From contig NZ_JAAAPN010000005.1 of the NCBI RefSeq assembly GCF_009909205.1, forward strand, positions 20,847 to 84,846: a stretch of 64,000 nt of DNA, written 5' to 3'. Positions 43,683 to 51,616 of this stretch are shown one piece after another. Source of the DNA: Aquabacterium fontiphilum. GTDB taxonomy: Bacteria > Pseudomonadota > Gammaproteobacteria > Burkholderiales > Burkholderiaceae_C. How positions within the stretch are numbered: the stretch's first letter is position 1; each line of letters starts with the position of its first letter. A program made the translations under genes and the position numbers. The notes under the pieces were generated by a model, which was given only the letters and a program-made list of their open reading frames with translations, had not been told where the DNA came from and did not search any database.

Positions 43683-45143
43683 ATGCCTGCTTACCTGGTC
43701 CTGTCGCTGATCGTGCTGCTGATGGCTGCCGGCCTGGTCCTGTGGTGGGCGCGCCGGCCTGTCCCGCGCCCGCCCGTGGCGCGCAGCACCAGTTTCCGGA
43801 CCTCCTTCGGGGGTGACAACCCCGATACCGTGCCCATGGACCGCGGGGATGACGAGGAGGACAACGGCCCGGCCACGGTGTTGTCCTATATGGATGTGCC
43901 GCAGAACAGCCGTCCCGCCACGACAGCCTCCCGTCCCATGCCCCTGTCAGAGCCGCCAGCGTTATCGGGAGACGATCCCGGATGGCAGCGTATCCGCCAG
44001 GCGCTCTCGAGCCTGGGTGACGGGCCTGTGGACCGAGCCTGGGACACGCTGAACGGTTTTCTGCCGGAGCCGGCCCAGCGCGAGGTGGCGCTCGATACCC
44101 TGGAGCGCATTGCCATGGCCTTCGAGCGCGAGCAGCGCTACGACCGTGCCCGGGATGTATACGAACACATGGCCGACATCGACCCGGAATGGCGCCAGGT
44201 CAAACTGCGCCTGATGCGCGCCCGCGGTCTCGCGCAGGCTGCCACGGTCAACACCTGGGGCACGGTGCCGCCGCGGCCCATGCCCCAGGTCACCATGGGT
44301 CAGCTCGGCAAGTATGTGCTGGTCAAGCAGATCGGGCGTGGCGCCATGGGGGCGGTGTACCTGGGGCATGACCCGGCCACCGACCAGCACGTCGCGCTCA
44401 AGACCATGGCGCTGGCTCAAGAGTTTTCTGGTGATGACCTGGCCGATGCGCGTGCCCGCTTTCTGCGTGAAGCCGAGATGGCCGGGCGGCTGCAACATCC
44501 AGACATCGTCAGCATCCTCGATGCGGGTGAGACCGGCGGTCTGGCCTACATTGCCATGGAGTTGGTCGAGGGCATCGATCTTTCCCGGCATGCGCACCCG
44601 AGTAACCTGCTGCCGTTGAGCCGGCTGCTGCCCATCATGGCCCGTGTGGCCGACGCCCTGGCGTACGCGCACACGCGAGGCGTCACCCACCGCGACATCA
44701 AGCCGGCGAACATCATGGTCGACTTCTCCGGCGGCGGGGTCAAGGTCATGGATTTTGGCGTGGCCCGGGTGGCCGATGCCGCCCGCACGCGCACGGGCGT
44801 GGTGCTCGGCACGCCCACCTTCATGTCGCCCGAGCAGTTGTCCGGCCAGCCGATTGACGGGCGCAGCGACCTGTACTCCCTGGGCGTCACCCTGTTTCTG
44901 CTGCTCACCGGGCAACTGCCTTACCGCAGCGACAACATGGCCGTGCTCATGCGTGCCATTGGCCAGGACACGCCGCCCAATGTGTGCACCTTGCGCGCCG
45001 ATCTGCCGCCCGCGCTGGGCGACATCGTGGCACTGGCGCTGCAGAAGCACCCCAACACCCGCTACCAGGATGGGCGCCACATGGCCGAAGACCTGCGCGG
45101 CGTGGCGCAGGCTCTTCAGGAACTGGATATCCCGGTCGGGTGA
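43683..45143 (+). CDS. Membrane-anchored Ser/Thr protein kinase (Hanks type)
   Basis: A 486-residue kinase with an N-terminal membrane helix (about residues 3-22). A disordered Pro/Ser-rich stretch and a short helical, TPR-like segment (about 115-175) follow, then the C-terminal kinase domain (about 209-470). Catalytic motifs are intact: IGRGAMGAVYLG (P-loop), VALK (Lys), THRDIKPANIM (HRD loop), VMDFGVARV (DFG) and TFMSPEQLSG (APE-like). The membrane helix is at the opposite end from PknB-type kinases, which places the kinase domain after a long linker. It heads a cluster with phosphatase, FHA protein and MBL hydrolase. Targets are unknown; the FHA protein is the best guess. Confidence 0.92.
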   Translation: MPAYLVLSLIVLLMAAGLVLWWARRPVPRPPVARSTSFRTSFGGDNPDTVPMDRGDDEEDNGPATVLSYMDVPQNSRPATTASRPMPLSEPPALSGDDPGWQRIRQALSSLGDGPVDRAWDTLNGFLPEPAQREVALDTLERIAMAFEREQRYDRARDVYEHMADIDPEWRQVKLRLMRARGLAQAATVNTWGTVPPRPMPQVTMGQLGKYVLVKQIGRGAMGAVYLGHDPATDQHVALKTMALAQEFSGDDLADARARFLREAEMAGRLQHPDIVSILDAGETGGLAYIAMELVEGIDLSRHAHPSNLLPLSRLLPIMARVADALAYAHTRGVTHRDIKPANIMVDFSGGGVKVMDFGVARVADAARTRTGVVLGTPTFMSPEQLSGQPIDGRSDLYSLGVTLFLLLTGQLPYRSDNMAVLMRAIGQDTPPNVCTLRADLPPALGDIVALALQKHPNTRYQDGRHMAEDLRGVAQALQELDIPVG

Positions 45144-45155
45144 GACAATCCACAG

Positions 45156-45950
45156 ATGGACTTTGAGTTCTACAGCCAGACCGACACCGGTCGCGTGCGT
45201 AACAACAACGAAGACTCCGTGGCCCTCGATGAGGAACACGGGGTGGCGGTGCTCGCCGATGGCATGGGCGGCTACGCTGCGGGTGAAGTGGCCAGCGGCA
45301 TGGCTTGCGATTTCATCCGCGCGGAGCTCGGGCGCTGGCTGGGTGAAGCCGGCGGGATGGCCACCGACAGCGATGTGCGGCGCGCCATGGACATTTGCGT
45401 CGACAACGCCAACCGGGCCATTTTCGGTGCCGCCCATTCCAACCCCACCTATGCGGGCATGGGCACCACGCTGGTGGTGGGCGTGTTTCGTTCGGGACGT
45501 CTGCTGCTGGGGCACATCGGCGACTCACGGGGTTACCGCTGGCGTCAGGGGGTGTTGCAGCAACTCACGAAAGACCATTCGTTACTGCAGGAACAGATTG
45601 ATGCTGGCATCCTGACGCCCGAGCAAGCGCAGTACTCCGCCAACAAGAATCTGGTGACGCGCGCCCTGGGCGTGGAAGACCTCGTGCTGCTGGAAAGCCA
45701 CCAGCACGACATCCATTCCGGCGACGTTTACCTCATGTGTTCCGACGGTCTGTCCGACATGCTGTCCGATCCGGAAATCGCCGGCATCATCGCCGCCTAT
45801 CCCAGCCTGCCCGAGATGGGCGCGGCGCTGGTGCAGGCTGCCAATGAGGCCGGTGGCCGAGATAACATTGCAGTCGTGCTGGTGCGGGCGCAGGGAGAAG
45901 CCGAACCGGCGCCCAGATCCTGGTGGCCATTCAAACGCCTGGGCGGCTGA
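45156..45950 (+). CDS. PP2C-family protein phosphatase
   Basis: A 264-residue PPM-type Ser/Thr phosphatase. Metal-binding motifs are RNNNEDSVAL, LADGMGGYAAGEVAS, HIGDSRGYRW, CSDGLSDMLSD and GGRDNIAVVLV. It should reverse the action of the adjacent kinase (12 bases upstream), as in PrkC/PrpC and PknB/PstP pairs. It is soluble, with no signal or membrane segment. Confidence 0.93.
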   Translation: MDFEFYSQTDTGRVRNNNEDSVALDEEHGVAVLADGMGGYAAGEVASGMACDFIRAELGRWLGEAGGMATDSDVRRAMDICVDNANRAIFGAAHSNPTYAGMGTTLVVGVFRSGRLLLGHIGDSRGYRWRQGVLQQLTKDHSLLQEQIDAGILTPEQAQYSANKNLVTRALGVEDLVLLESHQHDIHSGDVYLMCSDGLSDMLSDPEIAGIIAAYPSLPEMGAALVQAANEAGGRDNIAVVLVRAQGEAEPAPRSWWPFKRLGG

Positions 45951-45990
45951 CTACAACACAACTAACCGAGCCAATTCCAAGAGGTTCCGC

Positions 45991-46713
45991 ATGGGAAAAC
46001 TGGTCGTCTCACTCGATGGGGTCGTCATCAAGGAAGTGCAGGTCACGAAGGACCGCACGTCCCTCGGTCGACGGCCATATAACGACATCGTGATCGACAA
46101 CCTGGCGGTCAGTGGAGAACACGCAGTCCTGCAGATGGTGGGTAACGACCTTTTCATCGAGGATCTCAACAGCACCAACGGCACCTACATCAACGGCAAG
46201 GCCGTCAAGAAGCAGCTGCTGCAGCACAACGACACGATCGAGATCGGTAAGTACAAGGTCAAGTACCTGGTCGACGACGCGCCCGATTACGAGAAGACCA
46301 TGATCATGCGTCCGGGCGCGTCGGGCATGGGCATGCCTGGTGCTGCCGGAATGAGCACCTCGCCCAAGCCCGCTGCCACGCCGCCGGCCAGCGGCTTCGG
46401 CGCGACCTTGGGTGGCAACCTCAACACCAACTTCGGCGGCTTGGGCAGCCAGTCTGCCGCCTCGATCAAGGTGCTCAACGGTGCTGCAGCCGGCCGCGAG
46501 GTCATGCTCACCAAAGTGGTCACCACGGTGGGCAAGCCTGGCGTGCAGGTGGCCTCGATCACCAAGCGCCCCGGCGGCTACGTGTTCGCCCACGTGGAGG
46601 GCGCCTCGCGCCCCATGGTCAACGGCCAGGCCGTGGCGGGCGAGCCCGTTCAGCTCAAGAGCGGCGACGTGATCGAGCTGGCCGGCACGCAGATGCAGTT
46701 CGTCCAGGCCTGA
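45991..46713 (+). CDS. FHA-domain protein with a second, degenerate FHA-like domain
   Basis: A 240-residue protein. The first domain (about residues 1-95) is a canonical forkhead-associated module with the phosphothreonine-binding residues in LGRRPYNDIVIDN, SGEH and NSTNGTYINGK. A Gly/Ala/Met-rich linker (about 105-150) follows. The C-terminal part (about 155-240) has the same strand pattern but lacks SxxH and the asparagine loop (GASRPMVNGQAV only). It is therefore probably a non-binding FHA fold. The protein would read phosphothreonine made by the neighbouring kinase. Start at 45991 follows an AAGAGG ribosome site. Confidence 0.88.
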   Translation: MGKLVVSLDGVVIKEVQVTKDRTSLGRRPYNDIVIDNLAVSGEHAVLQMVGNDLFIEDLNSTNGTYINGKAVKKQLLQHNDTIEIGKYKVKYLVDDAPDYEKTMIMRPGASGMGMPGAAGMSTSPKPAATPPASGFGATLGGNLNTNFGGLGSQSAASIKVLNGAAAGREVMLTKVVTTVGKPGVQVASITKRPGGYVFAHVEGASRPMVNGQAVAGEPVQLKSGDVIELAGTQMQFVQA

Positions 46714-46766
46714 TGGCCCAGGTGTCAGGCTGAGCCCTTGCGGCGCGCGCAGCAAAGGAGGCCCCG

Positions 46767-47582
46767 GTGATCCGAGTGCTTGGATGTTCCGGGTCGATCG
46801 CGGCCCGATGCCACACCACGGCCTTTCTGCTGGATGACGACATCCTGATCGATGCTGGTAGCGGCGTGGGCGAATTGCGGCTCGACGAGCTCGCGCGCAT
46901 CGACCACATCCTGATCAGCCACAGCCACCTCGACCACATCCTCAGCATTCCGCTGCTGGCTGACAGCGTCATCAAACTGCGCATGGGTGGCGCCGGCCCG
47001 CAGGCCCTGCGGCCCATCCACGTGCATGCGCTGCCTGAGACCATCGAGGCCATGCGGGCGCACATCTTCAACGGCGTCATCTGGCCAGATTTCACCCGAC
47101 TGCCCAGCGCGGCCCATCCGGTGCTGGTGCTGCACGAGATCGAGGTTGGACAGGTGTTGCGCTTTCCGGCGCGCGGCCAGCAGGACGACCGCCTCGTCCA
47201 CGTGCTGCCAGCGGCGCATACGGTGCCGGCGGTGGGGTATGCCGTGGACACGCCACAAGGCTGGTGGGTGTTCACCGGCGACACCGGCCCCAACCCCGCG
47301 CTGTGGCAGGCACTGAACGGCCAGCGCATCGCGCAGCTCGTGATCGAGACCGCCTTCGGCAACGAAGAAGCCCATCTGGCCCACATCAGCGGCCACCTCG
47401 CGCCACAGACCCTGGCCCAGGAACTCGCCCAGCTCGATGGCGAGGTGAGCGTCTACATTACTCACCCCAAGCCAGGCGAGGTGCCTGCCGTGCTGTCGCA
47501 GATCCGCGCGCTGGACAGCCGCCACCAGATCGAGCCTCTGCGCGAGGGGCAGCGGTTTCATGTGCCGGCTGAGCCGATCTGA
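46767..47582 (+). CDS. Metallo-beta-lactamase-fold hydrolase (class II cyclic-nucleotide phosphodiesterase-like)
   Basis: A 271-residue protein. The metal motif is LISHSHLDHILSIPLL, further ligands are in PAAHTVPAVGYAV and FTGDTGPNP, and a late histidine is in VYITHPKPGE. The pattern resembles class II cAMP phosphodiesterases (PDE1 family) more than lactamases. If so it could cleave a cyclic nucleotide and link second-messenger levels to the kinase/phosphatase cluster just upstream. The substrate is not proven. It is 53 bases after the FHA gene and on the same strand. Confidence 0.8.
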   Translation: MIRVLGCSGSIAARCHTTAFLLDDDILIDAGSGVGELRLDELARIDHILISHSHLDHILSIPLLADSVIKLRMGGAGPQALRPIHVHALPETIEAMRAHIFNGVIWPDFTRLPSAAHPVLVLHEIEVGQVLRFPARGQQDDRLVHVLPAAHTVPAVGYAVDTPQGWWVFTGDTGPNPALWQALNGQRIAQLVIETAFGNEEAHLAHISGHLAPQTLAQELAQLDGEVSVYITHPKPGEVPAVLSQIRALDSRHQIEPLREGQRFHVPAEPI

Positions 47583-47627
47583 CTCAGTCCGGGCCGGCTG
47601 ACAGAATTGGTCGGCCTGCCACTCGGG

Positions 47628-47642
47628 TGACAAGTTTTGTCA
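47628..47642. promoter_or_regulatory. Palindrome in the pilin upstream region, candidate enhancer site
   Basis: TGACAAGTTTTGTCA is a perfect inverted repeat about 100 bases upstream of the -24 element. Further GTC-containing motifs follow to about 47685. This is the distance expected for an activator such as PilR, whose known sites contain TGTC repeats. Confidence 0.4.
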
Positions 47643-47737
47643 GGTGTTTGGTCGCAAGTCTGACGGGAACGGTCTGTCGATGCGGCCCGATTGCTGGAAA
47701 ACGTGAACGAAAGCACGGTTTTTTTGTCCGTCTAGAC

Positions 47738-47753
47738 TGGCACGCCGCCTGCA
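47738..47753 (+). promoter_or_regulatory. Sigma-54 promoter of pilA
   Basis: TGGCACGCCGCCTGCA has GG (47739-47740) and GC (47751-47752) separated by exactly ten bases and matches the sigma-54 consensus except for one base in the -12 element. Transcription would start near 47764, about 66 bases before the pilin start codon. pilA genes are typically RpoN/PilSR-dependent. Confidence 0.8.
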
Positions 47754-47829
47754 CCATCTTTCGCGCAAGGCCCGGATGACCCGGGCTGACCTTCCGCAGC
47801 AACAGGCCGTGAGCCTTGAGGAGTTGAAG

Positions 47830-48282
47830 ATGATGAAGCAAGTGCAAAAGGGTTTCACCCTGATCGAACTGATGATCGTCGTGGCGATCATCGGCATTCT
47901 GGCGGCTGTGGCGCTGCCGGCTTACCAGGACTACACCATCCGTGCTCGCGTCACGGAAGGTCTGTCATTGGCTGCATCCGCCAAGACTACCGTGTCTGAG
48001 AATGCCGCCGCAGGTGTGAGCCCGCTGGATCTGGGTTGGACTTCTCCTAACACTACTGCCAACGTGTCCAGCGTTGGTGTGAACGCCTCGACCGGCGTGA
48101 TCACCATTACCTACACTTCGACCGCTGGTGCAAACGCTTCTGGCAGCACGCTCACACTGTCTCCGACCACCACCGGCGGCTCTGCGCTGACAGCCGGCCA
48201 GCCTGCAACGGGTAGCATCAACTGGGTGTGCCGGGGTAGCCTGCAAGACAAGTATCGTCCTGCATCGTGTCGCGGTTCCTGA
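47830..48282 (+). CDS. pilA: Type IV pilin (major pilin PilA)
   Basis: A 150-residue class IVa prepilin. A short leader MMKQVQKG precedes [31 protein letters not shown]; peptidase PilD would cut after the glycine and methylate the phenylalanine, and glutamate-5 is present. The head domain is Ser/Thr/Gly-rich. A C-terminal cysteine pair (WVCRG...PASCRGS) forms the D-loop. The chain ends in serine, three residues after the last cysteine, which is the site modified by TfpO-type ligases in pilins that carry it. GAGGAG at 47818-47823 supports the start; a second ATG is the next codon. It is followed by a terminator and two glycosylation-type membrane proteins. Confidence 0.95.
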   Translation: MMKQVQKGFTLIELMIVVAIIGILAAVALPAYQDYTIRARVTEGLSLAASAKTTVSENAAAGVSPLDLGWTSPNTTANVSSVGVNASTGVITITYTSTAGANASGSTLTLSPTTTGGSALTAGQPATGSINWVCRGSLQDKYRPASCRGS

Positions 48283-48287
48283 TTCAC

Positions 48288-50138
48288 ATGCAGCACATGC
48301 AAGGGGCGCTTGAGCGCCCTTTTTTCGTTCGAGCACTCATCCCCTTGGGTGCGCTGCTTTTGATAGCTGTTTTGCTTCTGGCCTACAGCGACGTGCGTTT
48401 GAATGGCTATGCGTGGGACGATTGGGAGATCGTCAACCGTGCCGCCGGGATGCCGGGGCAGGGTGTCGTTGACATAGTGCTGAGCCCACTATTGCCTGGC
48501 GCCCCCTATTTCCGGCCGCTGGCCATGGCGACTTTTGTGGCCGAGATGCGTGTGACGGAGCCACGGCCCGCTGTGTCTCATTGGATCAGTGTGTCCATTC
48601 ACGCTACCAATGTTGTTGTGCTCTATTCCATCCTAATTGTCTTGGCCAGACGGCTGGGATCGAGGATCAATGTGCTTTCGGTTGGCTGGTGTATCGCGGC
48701 AACTGCTTTATACGCCCTTCATCCTGCATTGATTGAGTCCGTGGCATGGGCCTCGGCGCGTTTTGATTTGCTGGCAACCCTGTTGTCCCTCTTGTATATA
48801 TGGGTGGGGTTGGTTGTTGCGGGTTTGGTGCGCATTCCACTGATGTTCTTTATATTCCTTGCTGCGTTGATGTGCAAAGAGGTGGTGGTGGGGGTCCCGT
48901 TGTTTTTCGCGCTGATGCAGTTTTGGCTGAAGGGTGATGGGGGCGGCACGTTCAATGCTTTCGTGAGGCAGATGCGGGAAGGTATTTTAATCTGTCTGGT
49001 CGGCGTTGGTTTGTATTTTTATGCAAAAGGCTACCTCATTGACCGGGCAGTTTTTACAGATCAATTCGTGTCTTCCCATTGGTCCGGATGGAAAAGGCTG
49101 TCGCTGGTTGGTGAGACGATCGTTCAGTATTTGATGTTGGTCTTTCTGCCATTTTCTTCCATTGGTCCGCATCATCCAATTCCGTGGGAAAACTTGAGCG
49201 GACCGCGCCCTTTTGTTATGGCGGTGGGCGTCGCTGCCGTATTCGTCTCGTTGTTGGCTTTCGTTGTGCGCGGGCACGGTTTATTGATCGCTGGTTTCGT
49301 GCTCATCATGCTGCCTGTGCTCAACGTGCTCCCGCTGAGTGTGGCGGGTAGTATTGCCGCAGACCGGTATTTGACGTTGCCGCTCGCCGCGCTTGTTATT
49401 CTGTCCATGTGTTACGCTGGGCGCCGTCTGACCAATATGAAGTATCTGCCGCGGCCATGGTGGTTGCTTGTTCCCGTCGGGGTAAGCTTCGTGTGCATCA
49501 TGAATGTGATGGTTACGGTGCCGTTATGGAAAAATGACTTGACCCTTTGGGCTTGGGCGGCTGAAAAGCACCTTGACCAGCCTTATGTTAGAAAGAATCA
49601 TGTGTCATCGCTGATCGCCTACGGAATGCCAGATAAGGCAGAGGCGGTATTGGCGAAACCCATGACGTTGCCGGTGGATAGGCCTGATATCCGCTTGCAG
49701 GAGGGTTTGCTGAAGGCTCAGATGCACCTCAAGAGAGGCGAGTGGTTGCAGTCACTGGACGCGCTTGATGGTGTTGAAACGCTCACAGAGGTTTTCTGGC
49801 GCAAGGCGACGGCAGCTGGGGATGACCCTGCCGACATGTGGTTGCCGTCAGACAGCCCGGTCGCCAACTCTGACGAGATCCGGGTGTTTTTGACAAGAAC
49901 TGAGGCTCTGCTGGCGCTGAGGCGTTTTGAAGAGGCCAAGGTCGAAGCCCAGAAGGCGCTGTTCATCAACCGGCGTAGCCATACTGCCCGAGCGCTGAAG
50001 TCGTTTGCGCTCTACGGGCTGAGGGACGTAGAGAACGCGGAGCGTGAGTACAAGTTGGCGTTGGAAAGCATGCTGCCTCAGCAGCGCGAGGTGGCCGAGC
50101 TTGCGAAGCAGAACCTCTTGAAGCGACTCGACAACTGA
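48288..50138 (+). CDS. TMTC-like GT-C membrane glycosyltransferase
   Basis: About 616 residues. Around ten membrane segments in the first 420 residues are followed by a soluble helical tail (about 430-616) with TPR-like spacing (RFEEAKVEAQKALFINRRSHTAR). The first periplasmic loop has NGYAWDDWEIVN, like the DD motif of GT-C mannosyltransferases, and LHPALIESVAWASARFDLLATL closely resembles the TMTC motif. It probably transfers a sugar from a polyprenyl-phosphate donor outside the cytoplasm, perhaps to the pilin. The start is uncertain (ATG 48288 or 48297, no ribosome site). The pilin terminator lies inside the first codons. Base composition is visibly lower in GC than the neighbours, suggesting separate ancestry. 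Confidence 0.75.
   Translation: MQHMQGALERPFFVRALIPLGALLLIAVLLLAYSDVRLNGYAWDDWEIVNRAAGMPGQGVVDIVLSPLLPGAPYFRPLAMATFVAEMRVTEPRPAVSHWISVSIHATNVVVLYSILIVLARRLGSRINVLSVGWCIAATALYALHPALIESVAWASARFDLLATLLSLLYIWVGLVVAGLVRIPLMFFIFLAALMCKEVVVGVPLFFALMQFWLKGDGGGTFNAFVRQMREGILICLVGVGLYFYAKGYLIDRAVFTDQFVSSHWSGWKRLSLVGETIVQYLMLVFLPFSSIGPHHPIPWENLSGPRPFVMAVGVAAVFVSLLAFVVRGHGLLIAGFVLIMLPVLNVLPLSVAGSIAADRYLTLPLAALVILSMCYAGRRLTNMKYLPRPWWLLVPVGVSFVCIMNVMVTVPLWKNDLTLWAWAAEKHLDQPYVRKNHVSSLIAYGMPDKAEAVLAKPMTLPVDRPDIRLQEGLLKAQMHLKRGEWLQSLDALDGVETLTEVFWRKATAAGDDPADMWLPSDSPVANSDEIRVFLTRTEALLALRRFEEAKVEAQKALFINRRSHTARALKSFALYGLRDVENAEREYKLALESMLPQQREVAELAKQNLLKRLDN
48304..48325 (+). terminator. Rho-independent terminator after pilA
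   Basis: GGGCGC-TTGA-GCGCCC hairpin followed by six T residues, 21 bases after the pilA stop. It overlaps the beginning of the downstream glycosyltransferase frame, so that gene depends on read-through or on an internal promoter. Confidence 0.88.
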
Positions 50139-50142
50139 GCTC

Positions 50143-51525
50143 ATGCCAATTGCCTTCGCTGCGATTTTGTGTGGCCTCGCCAGCCTGACCTTCTGGTCTT
50201 TCGGCAGCCAGCTGGATTGGTATGACCTTCAACGGGTCGGTCAGATCTTTTTGTGCGCGATGGCGGCGGCTTACTGGGCGGTGTGCAAGCCGCCGGTTCC
50301 GCTTCTTTCCGCTGGTGTTTGGCGTGTGCTGGCCATCGTGGGTTTACTGGGCCTGACATCGGCCACGTTGGCCAAGCAACCTGCATGGGCGTTCACGGAG
50401 GTGGCGCTATGGGCGGGCAATCTGTGCTTCGCGTTGTTCGTGGCCGCGCTTGTTCGCGCGCGTCCCGTACACGCGCAGTGCATCTTTGGCCGCGCGGTTT
50501 CGTGGTTTGCCGCGATGTTGTTGTTTCGTGTCCTGCTCTTTTATGTGCTGGGTGTCATGAACCGAGAGCAGTTGGATCCCAGTCTCATTAGCATGGGGTT
50601 TTCTCACCCGCGTTTCTTCGGGCAGGTTTGCACGCTGCTGATACCCCTTCTTGGCATCGTCGCCATCTTGCAGGTCGTTTCGCGGCGTCGGAGATATGCA
50701 GCTTGGTGCCTGACTGTCGGGTTGTGGGCGGCCGTCATGGCCTCCGGAACACGTGGCAGCGCCGCCGCTTTGGTACTCGGCATCGCCTTGGTGCTCCCTC
50801 TGGGCCATGTGTGGAGAGCGTGGGCGGGGTTCCAGTTGCGGGCTGCAGTGATAGGTGCGCTGCTCTATCTGTTGTTGTTCAAGGGTGTGGCGTATCTCCT
50901 CGATTTGCCTGCAGCGGACGACGAAACGGATATGTTGCGTGGAGGTCTGACTGGGCGGATGCAGTTGTGGCTCGACGCGCTTGGAATGGCGTTGGCCAAC
51001 CCTTTGCTGGGGGCGGGGCCCATGCACTTTGCTGATCAGGTAAATCGCCTCGGAAGCCATCCGCATCAAGCGGTTTTGCAAGTGGCGGCCGAGTGGGGGA
51101 TACCTGCTGCCGCCCTTGTGTTGCTTCTGCTCTCACGCGGACTTGTTGCAGCGATCCGGCGGACCAACGTGGAGGCCGATCGCTCATCGATCACCGCTTT
51201 GAGAGTGTCGTTGATCGCTGCGCTGTTGTGCGCAGGCATCCAGTCTTTGGTGGACGGTGTGCTGGTGGTGCCCTACACGCAGCTGTGGCTGGCCACCGTG
51301 ACTGGCTGTCTGTTGGGATCGATGCCGCGCGAGCACGCTGTGCCGACGTACAGCAGGGCCTGGATCAAGTTCCAGGCTGTGTGCTTTCTGGTTGCTGCAG
51401 CCTGGCTCGTTGCAGTGGCGATCCGCGACGTGCCTGCGCTGCAGGAGCGCTCAGACGCTTTTCTCGAAAAACACGGGGACCGCTTGCGTCCGCGCTTCTG
51501 GCTTCAGGGCGTGATCGCCGCGTAG
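50143..51525 (+). CDS. O-antigen ligase/PglL/TfpO-like membrane oligosaccharyltransferase
   Basis: A 460-residue polytopic protein (around 11-12 hydrophobic segments) with the Wzy_C domain. The diagnostic periplasmic loop is NPLLGAGPMHFADQVNRLGSHPHQ, followed by LQVAAEWGIPAA. The SHPH histidines before VLQ-AEWG match the active region of PglL, TfpO and WaaL ligases. It would move an oligosaccharide from a lipid carrier to a serine on an exported protein. Its position two genes after pilA, and the pilin's terminal serine, make the pilin the likely target. An O-antigen ligase or polymerase role is the alternative. It starts four bases after the preceding stop. Confidence 0.82.
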   Translation: MPIAFAAILCGLASLTFWSFGSQLDWYDLQRVGQIFLCAMAAAYWAVCKPPVPLLSAGVWRVLAIVGLLGLTSATLAKQPAWAFTEVALWAGNLCFALFVAALVRARPVHAQCIFGRAVSWFAAMLLFRVLLFYVLGVMNREQLDPSLISMGFSHPRFFGQVCTLLIPLLGIVAILQVVSRRRRYAAWCLTVGLWAAVMASGTRGSAAALVLGIALVLPLGHVWRAWAGFQLRAAVIGALLYLLLFKGVAYLLDLPAADDETDMLRGGLTGRMQLWLDALGMALANPLLGAGPMHFADQVNRLGSHPHQAVLQVAAEWGIPAAALVLLLLSRGLVAAIRRTNVEADRSSITALRVSLIAALLCAGIQSLVDGVLVVPYTQLWLATVTGCLLGSMPREHAVPTYSRAWIKFQAVCFLVAAAWLVAVAIRDVPALQERSDAFLEKHGDRLRPRFWLQGVIAA

Positions 51526-51616
51526 CGATGCTGCATGAGGTTGCCCCACCGCGCATGTTGCTCGGGTAACCGGCCAAGTTAGAATCTAGGGTTACTCCCG
51601 CTCGTAGCCGACCACC

